Positions 1-8,347 of a stretch of DNA of 64,000 nucleotides are shown here, piece by piece. Positions within the stretch are counted from its first letter, which is position 1; every line of letters starts with the position of its first letter. Made by a program: the position numbers and the translations under genes. The stretch is from DASRDU01 sp035560235 (GTDB taxonomy: Bacteria > Acidobacteriota > Blastocatellia > RBC074): assembly GCA_035560235.1 (NCBI GenBank), contig DATMAG010000093.1, forward strand, positions 62,001 through 126,000, in the 5' to 3' direction. The notes under the pieces were generated by a model. That model saw only the letters and a program-made list of their open reading frames with translations, had not been told where the DNA came from and did not search any database.

Positions 1-405
1 ACGAAACCCGAAGCGCACGTTGCCGACGCCCGAAATGCGCGGCGACTGGTCAGGATTGTCGAGCACCCGCCCCTGTGCATCAATGCTTTTGACGCTGGTC
101 TGCACGAGCGGCACGGTGGCGTGAACTTCCAGGCGGTGCGTCAGCCCGTAAGCGACATCGAATGAAAAAACATTTGTCTCTGACTGGCCGCGAAACTCAA
201 CACCCGCCGGAGGAATCACACGCACGCGGTCGCCCGTGAAATCAAATCGCCGGTCGGTTGACGAACGAATGTAAAAGAACGAAACCACGCCTTCGCCCTT
301 TTGCAGCACTTCGCCCTGAGCGAAAGCTGAACTGGCGGCTCCGGTGACGATGAGCATGGCGACGATCATCACACCCGGCCATGCGTTTCTGATTGCGCTG
401 GTCAT
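1..405 (-). CDS. Partial secreted outer-membrane (transporter-like) protein
   Basis: The first 135 codons of a minus-strand gene whose 3' end lies beyond the window edge. The ATG at 405 follows a GGGGAGA ribosome binding site. It begins with a clear signal peptide (hydrophobic MIVAMLIVTGAASSAFA, cleavage after AFA-Q). The visible mature part has alternating beta-type stretches such as FSFDVAYGLTHRLEVHATVP, which resemble outer-membrane beta-barrel proteins of the MetA/phenol-degradation transporter-like type. That assignment rests on pattern only. It is the last visible gene of a minus-strand run starting 46 bp downstream of msrB, so co-transcription with msrB is plausible. Confidence 0.65.
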   Translation of the reverse strand, partial: MTSAIRNAWPGVMIVAMLIVTGAASSAFAQGEVLQKGEGVVSFFYIRSSTDRRFDFTGDRVRVIPPAGVEFRGQSETNVFSFDVAYGLTHRLEVHATVPLVQTSVKSIDAQGRVLDNPDQSPRISGVGNVRFGFR

Positions 406-450
406 AACTGAAATCTCCCCGCAACCGAAAGCCGCCAGTGTCTGATCGCG

Positions 451-1011
451 CTACTGCTTTTTGATGAACTTCAGCGCCGCTGAATTCATGCAGTACCGCA
501 GGCCCGTCGGCTTCGGCCCGTCATCAAAGACGTGTCCCAGGTGTGCGTCGCAGCGACGACAGAGCACCTCGGTGCGCGTCATAAACAGGCTGTTGTCCTC
601 TTTCTCAATCACGTTTGCTTCCGAAATCGGCGCCCAGAAACTCGGCCAGCCGGTGCCGGATTCAAACTTCGTGTCAGAACTGAACAACTCCAGACCGCAG
701 CACACGCAGACGTAAGTGCCCTTTTCGTGATTATCCCAGTACTCGCCCGTAAAGGCGCGTTCAGTGCCTTTCTTCCGCGTCACCTGAAACTGAATCGGCG
801 TGAGCTGCTGCTTCCACTCTTCATCTGACTTGATGACTTTTCCAATCATTTTTATTTCCTTTTCGAGATCAGCCTCAGTCTTTTTCTGCGAGCCGTCAGC
901 TTTCTGTTCGTGGCTGGCTTTCGCTTTGCCCTGCCCCGTGGCTCGCGCCGCGCCGCAGGCCGCAAGCAGCGCAAACATTGCCAGCCCGGTCACAATCAGC
1001 ACAAGTTTCAT
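451..1011 (-). CDS. msrB: Peptide-methionine (R)-S-oxide reductase, lipoprotein form
   Basis: Reduces methionine-R-sulfoxide in oxidised proteins. The 186-residue protein has an N-terminal lipoprotein signal (LLAAC, lipidated Cys19), so it should sit in the periplasm or envelope. The SelR/MsrB domain fills residues about 65-185: the structural zinc pairs CVCC (102-105) and CRRC (151-154), the GTGWPSF motif, and the catalytic Cys174 in RYCMNSAAL. An upstream in-frame ATG at 1080 would add 23 non-signal-like residues. The start at 1011 is chosen because it has AGGGAG upstream and begins the signal peptide. It follows the TIGR03437 gene by 28 bp, probably in one transcript. The sigma/anti-sigma genes further upstream suggest envelope oxidative repair (inference). 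Confidence 0.95.
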   Translation of the reverse strand: MKLVLIVTGLAMFALLAACGAARATGQGKAKASHEQKADGSQKKTEADLEKEIKMIGKVIKSDEEWKQQLTPIQFQVTRKKGTERAFTGEYWDNHEKGTYVCVCCGLELFSSDTKFESGTGWPSFWAPISEANVIEKEDNSLFMTRTEVLCRRCDAHLGHVFDDGPKPTGLRYCMNSAALKFIKKQ

Positions 1012-1039
1012 AAAGTTTCTCCCTTCAGAATTGCTGCTT

Positions 1040-2662
1040 TCAGCGAATGTTGATGCGGACAGGATTGGCCGACAGTCCATTCACTGATAACTCTAAATCC
1101 GCTTCGCCCCGTCCCGCCAGCGTGCGGGGCAATCGTAAATTGATCTGATCGAGTCCGGCAAAGCCGCCCTGCGCTCCGGCAAACAGGACTTCAACATTTG
1201 CGCCACCGATGCGCGCCGTCACGCCTGCCAGATTGCCATGAAAACGCAGGCCGGTTCCGAACAATACAAGAAAGACCTGATCCGTTTCACTGCTCAGATC
1301 AACCGGCACGGCAACGAAGCGGTTCTGCGCCGGATCGAATTGCGCCAGCGGCTCGATGACTTGCGAACCATCGCCGCGCACGCGCAACGCGAAGCCTGCC
1401 GGTGCGCCTGCGCCGCTCGCGTCGGCAGTGAACAGCCCCGGAGCCACGCCTGCAATCTGTACTGCGCCGCCTGAAAGCGCGCCGCTGCCGCTCGTGATCG
1501 TCACCACTGCCGCGCCCGCCGCGGTGTCCGGCGGAATCAGATAATTTACCTGCGTCGGCGAAACAAAGAACAATGGAGCGTTTCGCTCAACTCCCGCGCT
1601 GTCTCTGACGCTCACTGTCGTTCCGGCCAGGATTGTCGGCAGCGGCAGTTGCGTGGCGGCTTCTGTCGCTGTTGCCAGCGACGTGCCGAAGGCTGCCGTA
1701 ATGATTTCACGCGCCAGCGCGTCGGTGCGATAACTGGCGGCTGATGCGTTCGCCACACTCTGCACTACGGGCAGCGTCACGCGCCAGATTGTCTGAGTCC
1801 TGTCAGCAATGATGAAAATTTCTCCGCGCGAATTTACTGTCAGTCCGCGCAGCGCGTTTGCGCCCTGCCCGGTGTCATAAGTCCCGGTGAGTTGTCCCTG
1901 CTGACTGATTTCCGTGAGCGTTCCGTCACCACGATTGGCGACAAGCAGATTGCCATTCGGCAACAGCGCCAGCCCGAACGGGTAGTTGAGTCCGCTGCGA
2001 ATCACCGTTCTGCTGCCTGTCTGCTCATCAACTGCGACGACAGTATTCTGCCCCGAATCGGCCACAAACAGCGTGCGCGTTGCGCGATTGTAAGCGATCT
2101 GTTCAGGCCCGCGTGTGTCGCGGCTGACTGAAGCAATCGTGAATCCGCCCGCAACGGTTGTTACTGAACGCGACGAAGGAATAACACGCAGAATCTGCCC
2201 CGTCCCGCCGTTGCTGATAAAAAAACTCTGCGAAGTCAGACCGTCAGCGCCGAGCGCGTAACGCGGCACTGAAACGCCGTTGATGTTGCCCGGCGACACG
2301 CCTTCACCGCGCGGGCATCCGCTGCGACCCGATAAACAAAAGCCCCGCGAAGCAAACGGCGCCGGGTTGCAGGTCGTGTAGCCGACATCATTGCTCAGAA
2401 AGACAACCGAGGTCGTGAAGATGAATCCCGTATTCATCCGCTCAAGCACCGTGCCCGAAGCTGACAACCGCACCAGCGAACTGCTGCTGAAATTGGCCAC
2501 GAAGTAAGAACCATCCGGCGCTTCGGTCATGTGATAGCTGTCCGGATTGCCGCCGAGCGTTGCAAACAAACTCAGTTGCGCCCGTCCCTGTGCCTGCGCG
2601 GCAACGCTCAACAAACACAGCGCAACAAGCGCGCCAGCCAGAGCCATAAATTTTCTGTTCAT
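1040..2662 (-). CDS. Secreted NHL-type beta-propeller protein with acidobacterial TIGR03437-type C-terminal domain
   Basis: 540-residue exported protein. The signal peptide (MNRKFMALAGALVALCLLS, cut after AQA-Q) starts at an ATG with GAGGTGG upstream; an earlier in-frame start at 2749 lies in a repeat hairpin and is rejected. Residues about 30-300 form repeated propeller blades (FGLALLPNGNLLVANRGDG, LFVADSGQNTVVAVD) like SMP-30/NHL proteins. Residues about 310-540 match the Solibacter/Acidobacteria C-terminal domain: NAASY start, then SVRDSAGVERNAPLFFVSP and QVNYLIPPDTAAG. The domain is found on many secreted acidobacterial proteins and its function is unknown; the propeller could bind or sense an extracytoplasmic ligand. 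The gene lies 28 bp upstream of msrB. Confidence 0.85.
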   Translation of the reverse strand: MNRKFMALAGALVALCLLSVAAQAQGRAQLSLFATLGGNPDSYHMTEAPDGSYFVANFSSSSLVRLSASGTVLERMNTGFIFTTSVVFLSNDVGYTTCNPAPFASRGFCLSGRSGCPRGEGVSPGNINGVSVPRYALGADGLTSQSFFISNGGTGQILRVIPSSRSVTTVAGGFTIASVSRDTRGPEQIAYNRATRTLFVADSGQNTVVAVDEQTGSRTVIRSGLNYPFGLALLPNGNLLVANRGDGTLTEISQQGQLTGTYDTGQGANALRGLTVNSRGEIFIIADRTQTIWRVTLPVVQSVANASAASYRTDALAREIITAAFGTSLATATEAATQLPLPTILAGTTVSVRDSAGVERNAPLFFVSPTQVNYLIPPDTAAGAAVVTITSGSGALSGGAVQIAGVAPGLFTADASGAGAPAGFALRVRGDGSQVIEPLAQFDPAQNRFVAVPVDLSSETDQVFLVLFGTGLRFHGNLAGVTARIGGANVEVLFAGAQGGFAGLDQINLRLPRTLAGRGEADLELSVNGLSANPVRINIR

Positions 2663-2693
2663 CAGTTCCACCTCAGGAAAATGAACAACATTT

Positions 2694-2767
2694 CTGATTC
2701 CTGAAGCCTGACACCTGACTCCTCTTTTTTGAAAAACAGGAATCAGCATTCAGGCTTCAGGTGATTC
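2694..2767. repeat. Heptad-repeat palindrome (CTGANNC units)
   Basis: The left arm (2694-2722) is built from consecutive 7-mers CTGATTC, CTGAAGC, CTGACAC, CTGACTC. The right arm (2738-2767) carries the complementary series AGGAATC, AGCATTC, AGGCTTC and AGGTGATTC. The arms pair imperfectly around a T-rich/A-rich centre. It sits between the stop of the Cys-rich peptide gene and the start of the TIGR03437 gene, so it may act as a transcriptional pause or terminator between them. Confidence 0.75.
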
Positions 2768-2772
2768 GCTGC

Positions 2773-2913
2773 TTATTTCTGACAACACTCTGCGCCCGGC
2801 ACACAGCAGGCGCTGCCCGTGCAGCAGTCGGACAGGTTTGCGGCCTTTGCTCCGGCAAAGAGCAGACCAGCTAGCAGGATCAGACCAAACGAAATGGTTT
2901 TCATTCTTTTCAT
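2773..2913 (-). CDS. Small secreted Cys-rich peptide with three CC pairs
   Basis: 46-residue protein. The ATG at 2913 follows an AAGGGAG ribosome binding site. Residues 1-31 are a typical signal peptide (MKRMKTISFGLILLAGLLFAGAKA). The mature peptide is only about 20 residues and contains three adjacent-cysteine pairs, CC-TGSA-CC-VPGAE-CC, ending in QK. The spacing suggests metal (Cu, Zn, Hg) or thiol binding in the periplasm. No known family is recognised. It lies in a minus-strand group with a thioredoxin-like protein, a zinc anti-sigma factor and MsrB. An upstream hairpin with a U-tract (2956-3010) may control read-through into it. Confidence 0.75.
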   Translation of the reverse strand: MKRMKTISFGLILLAGLLFAGAKAANLSDCCTGSACCVPGAECCQK

Positions 2914-2955
2914 GAGATTACTCCCTTGATTGTTGTGCGGCCCGATTGCCGCAGA

Positions 2956-3010
2956 CACAAAAAGCCCGCGACAAATGGCGTTCACCCGCTGCCCATTTGT
3001 CACGGGCTTT
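2956..3010 (-). terminator. Strong hairpin with U-tract in the leader of the Cys-rich peptide gene
   Basis: Arms at 2961-2978 and 2993-3010 form an 18-bp stem. The one non-Watson-Crick position is a G-U wobble only if the minus strand is transcribed. On that strand the stem is followed by TTTTT (2957-2965 region). It lies 117 bp after the DUF1223 stop and only 43 bp before the peptide start, so it can be read as the operon terminator or as an attenuator of the peptide gene. Confidence 0.75.
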
Positions 3011-3126
3011 CGAACCGCCGCGCTTGCGCATCCCCATGTCTGAAGCGCGGTCGTTACTACCAGCATCACCCTGTCACCAGCACCCATCCATCAGCATTAA
3101 TCGCACCCTGAGGCCGGAATATTCCC

Positions 3127-3972
3127 TCACTCGCCCGATAATCTGACGGCGGCTGCGCCCAGTACGCGGCGGCTCGTCTGCGCCTGCACGAAAGCCACAG
3201 CGCGCAGGTTTTCGCGCTTCCATTCCGGTTTAAGTCTGACTTCGGGTTCAGCCGTGATCGCCTGTGATTCATGCGCTGCGGCCTGAGCCGCAAGCGCCAG
3301 CAGACGCATGACTGAGCCGTGTTCCAGCCTGCGACCGGCGTTTTCGCCGCGCGCGACATTCGAGGCCAGATCGCTTTCGGTAATGGCCAGCATCACTTCA
3401 ACTGTTTCAGCGCGGCTGAGCGGCGGCATATCAGTGACGCGCACCCTGAAAGCCGCAACGCCTGCGTCTGACGCGGCGCGGCGCGTAATCTGTACCGTCG
3501 CCTTCTGATGCGCGGCGGCTTTCGCAATCGCTTCACGCGCCCGGCTCAGATTGCTGCCGACAAATTCCGTTTCACCGTCAACGACCATCTGCGGCGTGTA
3601 AACCCCGTCGCGATTGAACGCCCGCGCATAAGCGCCCTGACGTTCGCTGAACTGAGGCGATGAGAACGGATCAGACCAGCCGATGTAATTCCAGTAATCA
3701 ACGTGTTCGCCGAGCGCGATGATCTCTGCGCCAGGCGCCGGCTGCGTGCGTTCCAGCTTTGCCAGCACCGCGTCAGCCGGAGGACAGCTTGAGCAGCCTT
3801 CTGAAGTGAACAGCTCAACGATCACCGGCACGCGCTGACCTGAGCTGTTTGTCGCGGGCAGCGTTTCGAGTTCGGCGCTGACGGCGCTCACGCCGGTTTG
3901 CCGGTTGAGCTGCACCGCAAGCAGCAGCAGCCCGGTCACAATGATGAACAACACAAGCCAGGGTTTGATCAT
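3127..3972 (-). CDS. DUF1223 secreted thioredoxin-like protein
   Basis: 281-residue protein with an N-terminal membrane or signal segment (PWLVLFIIVTGLLLLAV). The DUF1223 domain begins at about residue 48: VIVELFTSEGCSSCPPADAVL, with a redox-type Cys60-Ser-Ser-Cys63 in a thioredoxin-like fold, then HVDYWNYIGWSDPFS and a VYTPQMVVDG motif, all characteristic of the family. The family role is not established; a periplasmic thiol or redox function is likely from the CxxC. The start codon lies 1 nt after the Crp-family stop (TGA-A-ATG), so translation is probably coupled. Confidence 0.88.
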   Translation of the reverse strand: MIKPWLVLFIIVTGLLLLAVQLNRQTGVSAVSAELETLPATNSSGQRVPVIVELFTSEGCSSCPPADAVLAKLERTQPAPGAEIIALGEHVDYWNYIGWSDPFSSPQFSERQGAYARAFNRDGVYTPQMVVDGETEFVGSNLSRAREAIAKAAAHQKATVQITRRAASDAGVAAFRVRVTDMPPLSRAETVEVMLAITESDLASNVARGENAGRRLEHGSVMRLLALAAQAAAHESQAITAEPEVRLKPEWKRENLRAVAFVQAQTSRRVLGAAAVRLSGE

Positions 3973-3973
3973 T

Positions 3974-4699
3974 TCAGTTCACCACACCCGTTTCAGCCAG
4001 AAATCTTTCCAGCTCCGGCAGGCGCGGCCAGACGTTGCCGCGTTTGTAATCCACAAGTCCCCACCGGCGCAGCTCGATCATCATGCCAGTCACTACTTCG
4101 CGGGATGAACCGATCAGTTCGGCCAGTTCCTCGTGCGTCAGCCGCACGCTGCTTTCACCGGCGCGCACGGCATCACCGTACTGTTCCAGCAGCACGCGGG
4201 CCAGCCGCCGGTGATTGTTTTCAAAGACGAGCGTTTCAATCTGCCGGTGCGCTTCGGCCAGACGCGCGCTCAGGCATTGCAGCACGCTGCGCACCACTGC
4301 CGGATCGCTGCCTTTCGTCCGCCAGAAATCCTCAGCGCGAATCACGGCCACGCGGGCTGTCTCCAGCGCCACAGCCTCATCGCTGCGCCGGGCTTCAATC
4401 GCGCTGCCGCTCAGCGCCAGTTCACCGAACAACTCGCCGCGATGGCGAATCGAAACAATCTTGTTCTGCCCCGCCGCCGAAGCACGCACGATTTTGACGC
4501 GACCACCAAGCAGCACATAAAAGTGTGTCGCGGCGTCTTCAAACGAATAGACGCGCATTCCGCGCCAGTATGTTTTCTCGACGTGCGGCAAACCGGTCAG
4601 CGTTGACAGATCAGGCAGCAGGCCGACTGACGAACGCAGCGCGAGGCCGGGCGATAATGCCGCCGCTCTGGTTCCGAGCGAATGTGCAACGGAGGGCAT
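3974..4699 (-). CDS. Crp/Fnr-family transcriptional regulator
   Basis: 241-residue regulator. Residues about 30-145 form a cyclic-nucleotide-binding-type beta roll (FYVLLGGRVKIVRASAAG, GELFGELALSG). A long dimer helix follows (about 130-165), then a C-terminal HTH_Crp domain (LTHEELAELIGSSREVVTGM, then the RGN wing). The N-terminal cysteine cluster of FNR is absent, so it is not an oxygen-sensing Fe-S regulator. AGGAAAG precedes the ATG. It follows the anti-sigma gene by 12 bp and is coupled to DUF1223, forming a sigma, anti-sigma, Crp, DUF1223 operon. Confidence 0.9.
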   Translation of the reverse strand: MPSVAHSLGTRAAALSPGLALRSSVGLLPDLSTLTGLPHVEKTYWRGMRVYSFEDAATHFYVLLGGRVKIVRASAAGQNKIVSIRHRGELFGELALSGSAIEARRSDEAVALETARVAVIRAEDFWRTKGSDPAVVRSVLQCLSARLAEAHRQIETLVFENNHRRLARVLLEQYGDAVRAGESSVRLTHEELAELIGSSREVVTGMMIELRRWGLVDYKRGNVWPRLPELERFLAETGVVN

Positions 4700-4711
4700 A
4701 GCTCTTTCCTT

Positions 4712-5635
4712 TCATTTTGTCGTCAGGGACTCAACGCTTCGCAAATGCCTGCTGACCGGCAGCGCGATGCGTTCAGCCAGCATCCGGTTCTCTTTTTCAG
4801 AGAGTTTTGAAACCACCAGCACAATGTGCCGCCGCGTCTGACAGGCGCTGACTTTCAGATCGTTCTGGATCGCCTGCTGCAATCCGGCTCTGAGGCCGTC
4901 GTCATTCGGCACCGCGCCGCTTTTCATCGCGCTGGCGTTGCGCTCGGTCACAAGCAGCGAAATCAGTTCGCCATCGCGCGTGTAAACCAGATGCGCGAAG
5001 CTGCGCCCGGCAAAGCTGCAGACGTGCGCCGCCCGCAGCTTCAGTCCCTGCGCGCCGACTTCGGCAATCCGGTCGAGTTCGGCATAAGCCGGGTCGTACG
5101 ATTTTGCGCTTTCGGCCATCCGCACCGGCCCTTCCTCGTGCGCGAACTGCGCGGCGCAGTAGCCGTGATCACCGACGGCTTCGCGCCACAAGGCCGCGCT
5201 CAGTTGCGCCGCCGAAGTCACATCCGGCCTGAACAGAAACCACCCAGTAATGCCCAGCGCAGCAATCATCATCAGCGTCGCAGCGAGCGGCATCGAAGGT
5301 GGCCACGCAAAGAGACGCTTGAAGAATGATTCGCGGCGGGCAGGAATGGTGATTTCACGCGCTGGTGCGGGCGTTTCATTTTCATCAAGCTGCGGCCTGA
5401 GCATTTCGGCGCGCAGTGCTTCGCGCAATCGCATCCTGCTTTCATCGCTCAGGCGAAGCTGCGTTCCGGCGCGTTGCATCGTTTCGCGCAGGTTGCGCCG
5501 CGCCGCCATTTCAGCGCGACACGGCGCGCACTGCTCAACGTGCCGCAGGACGGCGTGATTCGTTTCGACCGACAATTCGTCGCAGAGGTACGAATCGAGC
5601 AGTTCCTTGAGATTTCGACAGTCCAGAGCCTGCAT
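4712..5635 (-). CDS. Zinc-binding transmembrane anti-sigma factor
   Basis: 307-residue protein. The N-terminal zinc-associated anti-sigma motif is His32-x3-Cys36-x2-Cys39 (HVEQCAPC). A linker follows, then a single membrane span around residues 115-136 (LAATLMMIAALGITGWFLF) and a long extracytoplasmic domain of about 170 residues with several Cys and His (GDHGYC, RAAHVCSF, SACQTRRH). The gene starts 23 bp after the ECF sigma stop, the usual sigma/anti-sigma arrangement. By family knowledge it should sequester the sigma factor at the membrane and release it on a signal, possibly oxidation of the zinc site. Confidence 0.9.
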   Translation of the reverse strand: MQALDCRNLKELLDSYLCDELSVETNHAVLRHVEQCAPCRAEMAARRNLRETMQRAGTQLRLSDESRMRLREALRAEMLRPQLDENETPAPAREITIPARRESFFKRLFAWPPSMPLAATLMMIAALGITGWFLFRPDVTSAAQLSAALWREAVGDHGYCAAQFAHEEGPVRMAESAKSYDPAYAELDRIAEVGAQGLKLRAAHVCSFAGRSFAHLVYTRDGELISLLVTERNASAMKSGAVPNDDGLRAGLQQAIQNDLKVSACQTRRHIVLVVSKLSEKENRMLAERIALPVSRHLRSVESLTTK

Positions 5636-5658
5636 CTTTGCTTTAACCTTACTGCGCC

Positions 5659-6189
5659 TTACTCGGCAGTGTGATAACCCGCCCGGCGCGCATAACCGGC
5701 GAGCGCCGTTCGCAGCAGCTTGCGCCCGCGATGCAGCCGCGACATCACCGTGCCAATCGGAATGCCAAGAGCTTCGGCAATCTCGCGGTACGAGAGTTCT
5801 TCAATATCAGCGAGCGCAACCATCAACTGGAAATCGCGCGGCAACTCATCGAGCGCAGACATTACTTCCTCATCAGTCACCTGCTGCGGCGCGGGCGGAT
5901 CGTAAGCAATCGTTCCGGCAATCTCTTCCTCAAACGGCAGCAGACTGAGGCGTTCAGCGCGGCGGCGCGTGTAGTAGCGATTGAACATAATCTTGTAGAG
6001 CCAAGCGCGCAGGTTCGTTCCCGGCTCGAAGCGGTGAAACGAGCGCCAGGCGTGCAGATAGGCCTCCTGCACCAGGTCTTCAGCGCGCCCGTAATCGCGT
6101 TCGAGCCGCAGCGCCACGCGAAAGAGCTGATCGGCATACACGAGTGCCGTCGCTTCAAAATCCGCAGGCTGCTGTTCAGGATTCGTCAT
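5659..6189 (-). CDS. ECF (RpoE-type) RNA polymerase sigma factor
   Basis: 176 residues, a normal ECF size. Sigma region 2 is at about residues 10-80 (YADQLFRVALRLERDYGRAE, AYLHAWRSFHRFEPGTNLRAWLYKI). Sigma region 4 with its helix-turn-helix is at about 115-165 (FQLMVALADIEELSYREIAE, ALGIPIGTVMSRLHRGRK). The ATG at 6189 is preceded by GAGGA. A longer frame back to 6300 adds 37 residues without sigma character and is not used. It heads the operon with its anti-sigma factor directly downstream. Confidence 0.93.
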   Translation of the reverse strand: MTNPEQQPADFEATALVYADQLFRVALRLERDYGRAEDLVQEAYLHAWRSFHRFEPGTNLRAWLYKIMFNRYYTRRRAERLSLLPFEEEIAGTIAYDPPAPQQVTDEEVMSALDELPRDFQLMVALADIEELSYREIAEALGIPIGTVMSRLHRGRKLLRTALAGYARRAGYHTAE

Positions 6190-6444
6190 CAGTCGTTCGA
6201 TCCTCAAACGCTTTCTCACCTGCGCATGCCACAAAGGCAACACGCTGCTTCCGTCATCCGGTTTATATCCCGTGAGCAGCAGATTATTCCTGCCCGGCAC
6301 AAATTTCCGGCGGTCATTCAGACCGCTGAACTGCCTGTTCCGGGTTCGCGTTCTTCAATCTTCATGGTTTTATTCTCCCGAAGTTTATAAAATGCCACCG
6401 GAATTAGTCAGTCCGGCCCCGGGCCTTGTGGAGAGAAAAACGCC
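6190..6444. promoter_or_regulatory. Divergent intergenic region between sigma operon and lnt operon
   Basis: About 255 bp separates two divergently transcribed operons and must hold both promoters. No convincing consensus -35/-10 pair or operator could be assigned by eye. On the minus side an ECF-type self-regulated promoter would be expected by analogy with other sigma/anti-sigma operons. Confidence 0.4.
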
Positions 6445-6648
6445 GTGAACCCTGTGAACAACCTGAACCTGAAAGACAGACAGGCCCTGCTGCTTTATCT
6501 GGGCATCGTGCTGCTGTGTGCGATCTGTTTCGCCGTCGGCATCGCCGTCGGACGCGCCACCACTTCAGCGACGGACACTTCACCATTCGGGACGATTCAG
6601 CAATCGTCCACCCGCAGTCCGCATTCATCCGCCACGCCGGGCCGCTGA
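6445..6648 (+). CDS. Small single-span membrane protein
   Basis: 67 residues from a GTG start (6445) with GGAGAG 9 nt upstream. Residues about 14-36 form one membrane helix ending in a glycine-zipper-like patch (ALLLYLGIVLLCAICFAVGIAVGRA), followed by a Ser/Thr-rich tail. It lies 19 bp upstream of lnt on the same strand and is probably co-transcribed. No family is recognised. The start is uncertain because another in-frame GTG lies nine bases further on. Confidence 0.55.
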   Translation: MNPVNNLNLKDRQALLLYLGIVLLCAICFAVGIAVGRATTSATDTSPFGTIQQSSTRSPHSSATPGR

Positions 6649-6667
6649 GGCGGTTTCAGATCCGAAG

Positions 6668-8347
6668 ATGTCCCTGTCGCACTACATTTCCGATTTATCC
6701 GTCCGCGCTTTCTTAGCCCGCTGGTGGCAGTTCGCCGCCGCTGTTGCAAGCGGGCTGCTGATGGTTCTCGCCTTCGAGCCGTTCAATTACACGCTGCTTG
6801 CGTGGGTCGCGCTCGCGCCGCTGCTTTACGCGCTGTCGGGCGAAATCGGATGGAAGCGCGCACTGGTCTGCGGCTGGCTGGCCGGAGTGACTTTTTTCTT
6901 TTTCTCAACCAACTGGATCACGCACTCCATGATTCAGTTCGGCGGGATGGCAAAGCCGCTCGCTTACGGCGCATCGTTTCTATTCTCTGCAGTCGTGGCA
7001 ATCTTTCCCGGTCTGTTTGCACTTGTGATGGCGCGGCTCGTGCGGGCATCTGGTTATCGCGCCTTACTGCTGGCTCCGTTCGTGTGGGTGGCGACGGAAT
7101 GGCTGCGCGGCATCATCACAGGCGCGACGTGGAATGCGCTGGGCATCTCGCAGGTGGACAGAATCTCTATCGCACTGTGGGCAAAGGTCGGAGGGGTCTG
7201 GCTGGTCAGCGGCTTTGTCACTCTGCCTGGTGCAATTCTGGCAGCATGGAAGCGAAGGACTGATTCGGTCAGGAAATTCATTTTTCAGTTGCTGCCTGTT
7301 GCTGTTGCCGCGCTGCTGCTCTGGTGGTTTTTTCCACCATTTCTTCTGGTAGAAGATCCGATTCACGTTGCAAGACAGATTCGACCAGACATTGACGTTG
7401 CTGCCGTGCAGCCGGACATTCCGCTCAGCATTTATGAATCACCAGGCGAAGCTTCAGAGTATTTCGAGCGAACGCTCAAACTCACCCGCGGCACGATCAG
7501 TCAGGCAGGCAATCAGAAAACTGATCTGATCGTCTGGGCCGAATCGCCGCTGACGCTGAATTACGAACACGACGAAGCCGTTCGCGCGCGGCTCAATGAT
7601 CTGGTGCAGCAGACCGGCGACAATCTGATCTTCAGCGCCATTGCGCGCGACGGCGATCATTACTTCAACAGCGCGCAGACGATTGCCCCGCCGTCCGGCA
7701 GTCAGCCGGTCAGACAGTTGCGCCGTTACGACAAGATCAGGCTCGTGCCGTTTGGCGAATATGTGCCCTTTCGTTTCGCGCTGGGCTGTTTCGTTCCGCC
7801 GATGGTCGGTGATTTCACGCCGGGCCGCGAAGCTGCAGTCAATACGCTCCGGCTGAAAACTCAGCACGCGATTCTTCAGAACGAAGAGACTGACTGGCAG
7901 CCGGGGCTGGAGCGCACGACGAATTTTGCCCGCACCGGCACGTTTATCTGTTACGAAGCGGCTTATCCGAATCTGGTGCGGCAGTTCGTCAGAAACGGCG
8001 CGACGCTGCTCATCAACATTTCCAACGACGCCTGGTTTGGCAACACCGCCGGAGCGCGGCAGCACCTGGCGCACGCGCGGATGCGGGCAATTGAAAATGA
8101 CCGCGATCTGGTGCGCGTCACCAATTCCGGCATTTCGGCGCTGATTACTGCCGACGGTCGGGTGGCTGACGAACTGCCGACGTTCACTCCGGCAGCGAAA
8201 GTCTGGCAGGCACATCTCAACAGCCGCGAGACTTTTTACACGCGCTACGGCGACTGGTTCCCGCTCGTCTGCACGCTGATCAGTCTCATCGCTCCGGCCC
8301 TGAGCCTCGTGCGGCCCCGCAGCAGCCCCGTTCGTGGGAATTCGTGA
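6668..8347 (+). CDS. lnt: Apolipoprotein N-acyltransferase
   Basis: Transfers the third acyl chain to the N-terminal Cys of lipoproteins at the inner membrane. The 559-residue protein has six or more hydrophobic spans in residues 1-230 and a carbon-nitrogen hydrolase domain at about 235-510. The catalytic Glu is in IVWAESPLTL (about 291), the Lys in RRYDKIRLVPFGEYVP (about 355) and the Cys in GTFICYEAAYP (about 428), followed by NISNDAWFG. The ATG at 6668 is used because earlier in-frame codons overlap the small upstream gene in another frame. The stop codon lies inside a 10-bp tandem repeat. Lipoproteins elsewhere in the window (MsrB, BtuF) are potential clients. Confidence 0.95.
   Translation: MSLSHYISDLSVRAFLARWWQFAAAVASGLLMVLAFEPFNYTLLAWVALAPLLYALSGEIGWKRALVCGWLAGVTFFFFSTNWITHSMIQFGGMAKPLAYGASFLFSAVVAIFPGLFALVMARLVRASGYRALLLAPFVWVATEWLRGIITGATWNALGISQVDRISIALWAKVGGVWLVSGFVTLPGAILAAWKRRTDSVRKFIFQLLPVAVAALLLWWFFPPFLLVEDPIHVARQIRPDIDVAAVQPDIPLSIYESPGEASEYFERTLKLTRGTISQAGNQKTDLIVWAESPLTLNYEHDEAVRARLNDLVQQTGDNLIFSAIARDGDHYFNSAQTIAPPSGSQPVRQLRRYDKIRLVPFGEYVPFRFALGCFVPPMVGDFTPGREAAVNTLRLKTQHAILQNEETDWQPGLERTTNFARTGTFICYEAAYPNLVRQFVRNGATLLINISNDAWFGNTAGARQHLAHARMRAIENDRDLVRVTNSGISALITADGRVADELPTFTPAAKVWQAHLNSRETFYTRYGDWFPLVCTLISLIAPALSLVRPRSSPVRGNS

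Noticed and set aside
6190..6300. 37-residue N-terminal extension of the ECF sigma factor
   Set aside because: The sigma-70 region 2 starts just after the ATG at 6189, which has a suitable ribosome binding site; the extension lacks family character.
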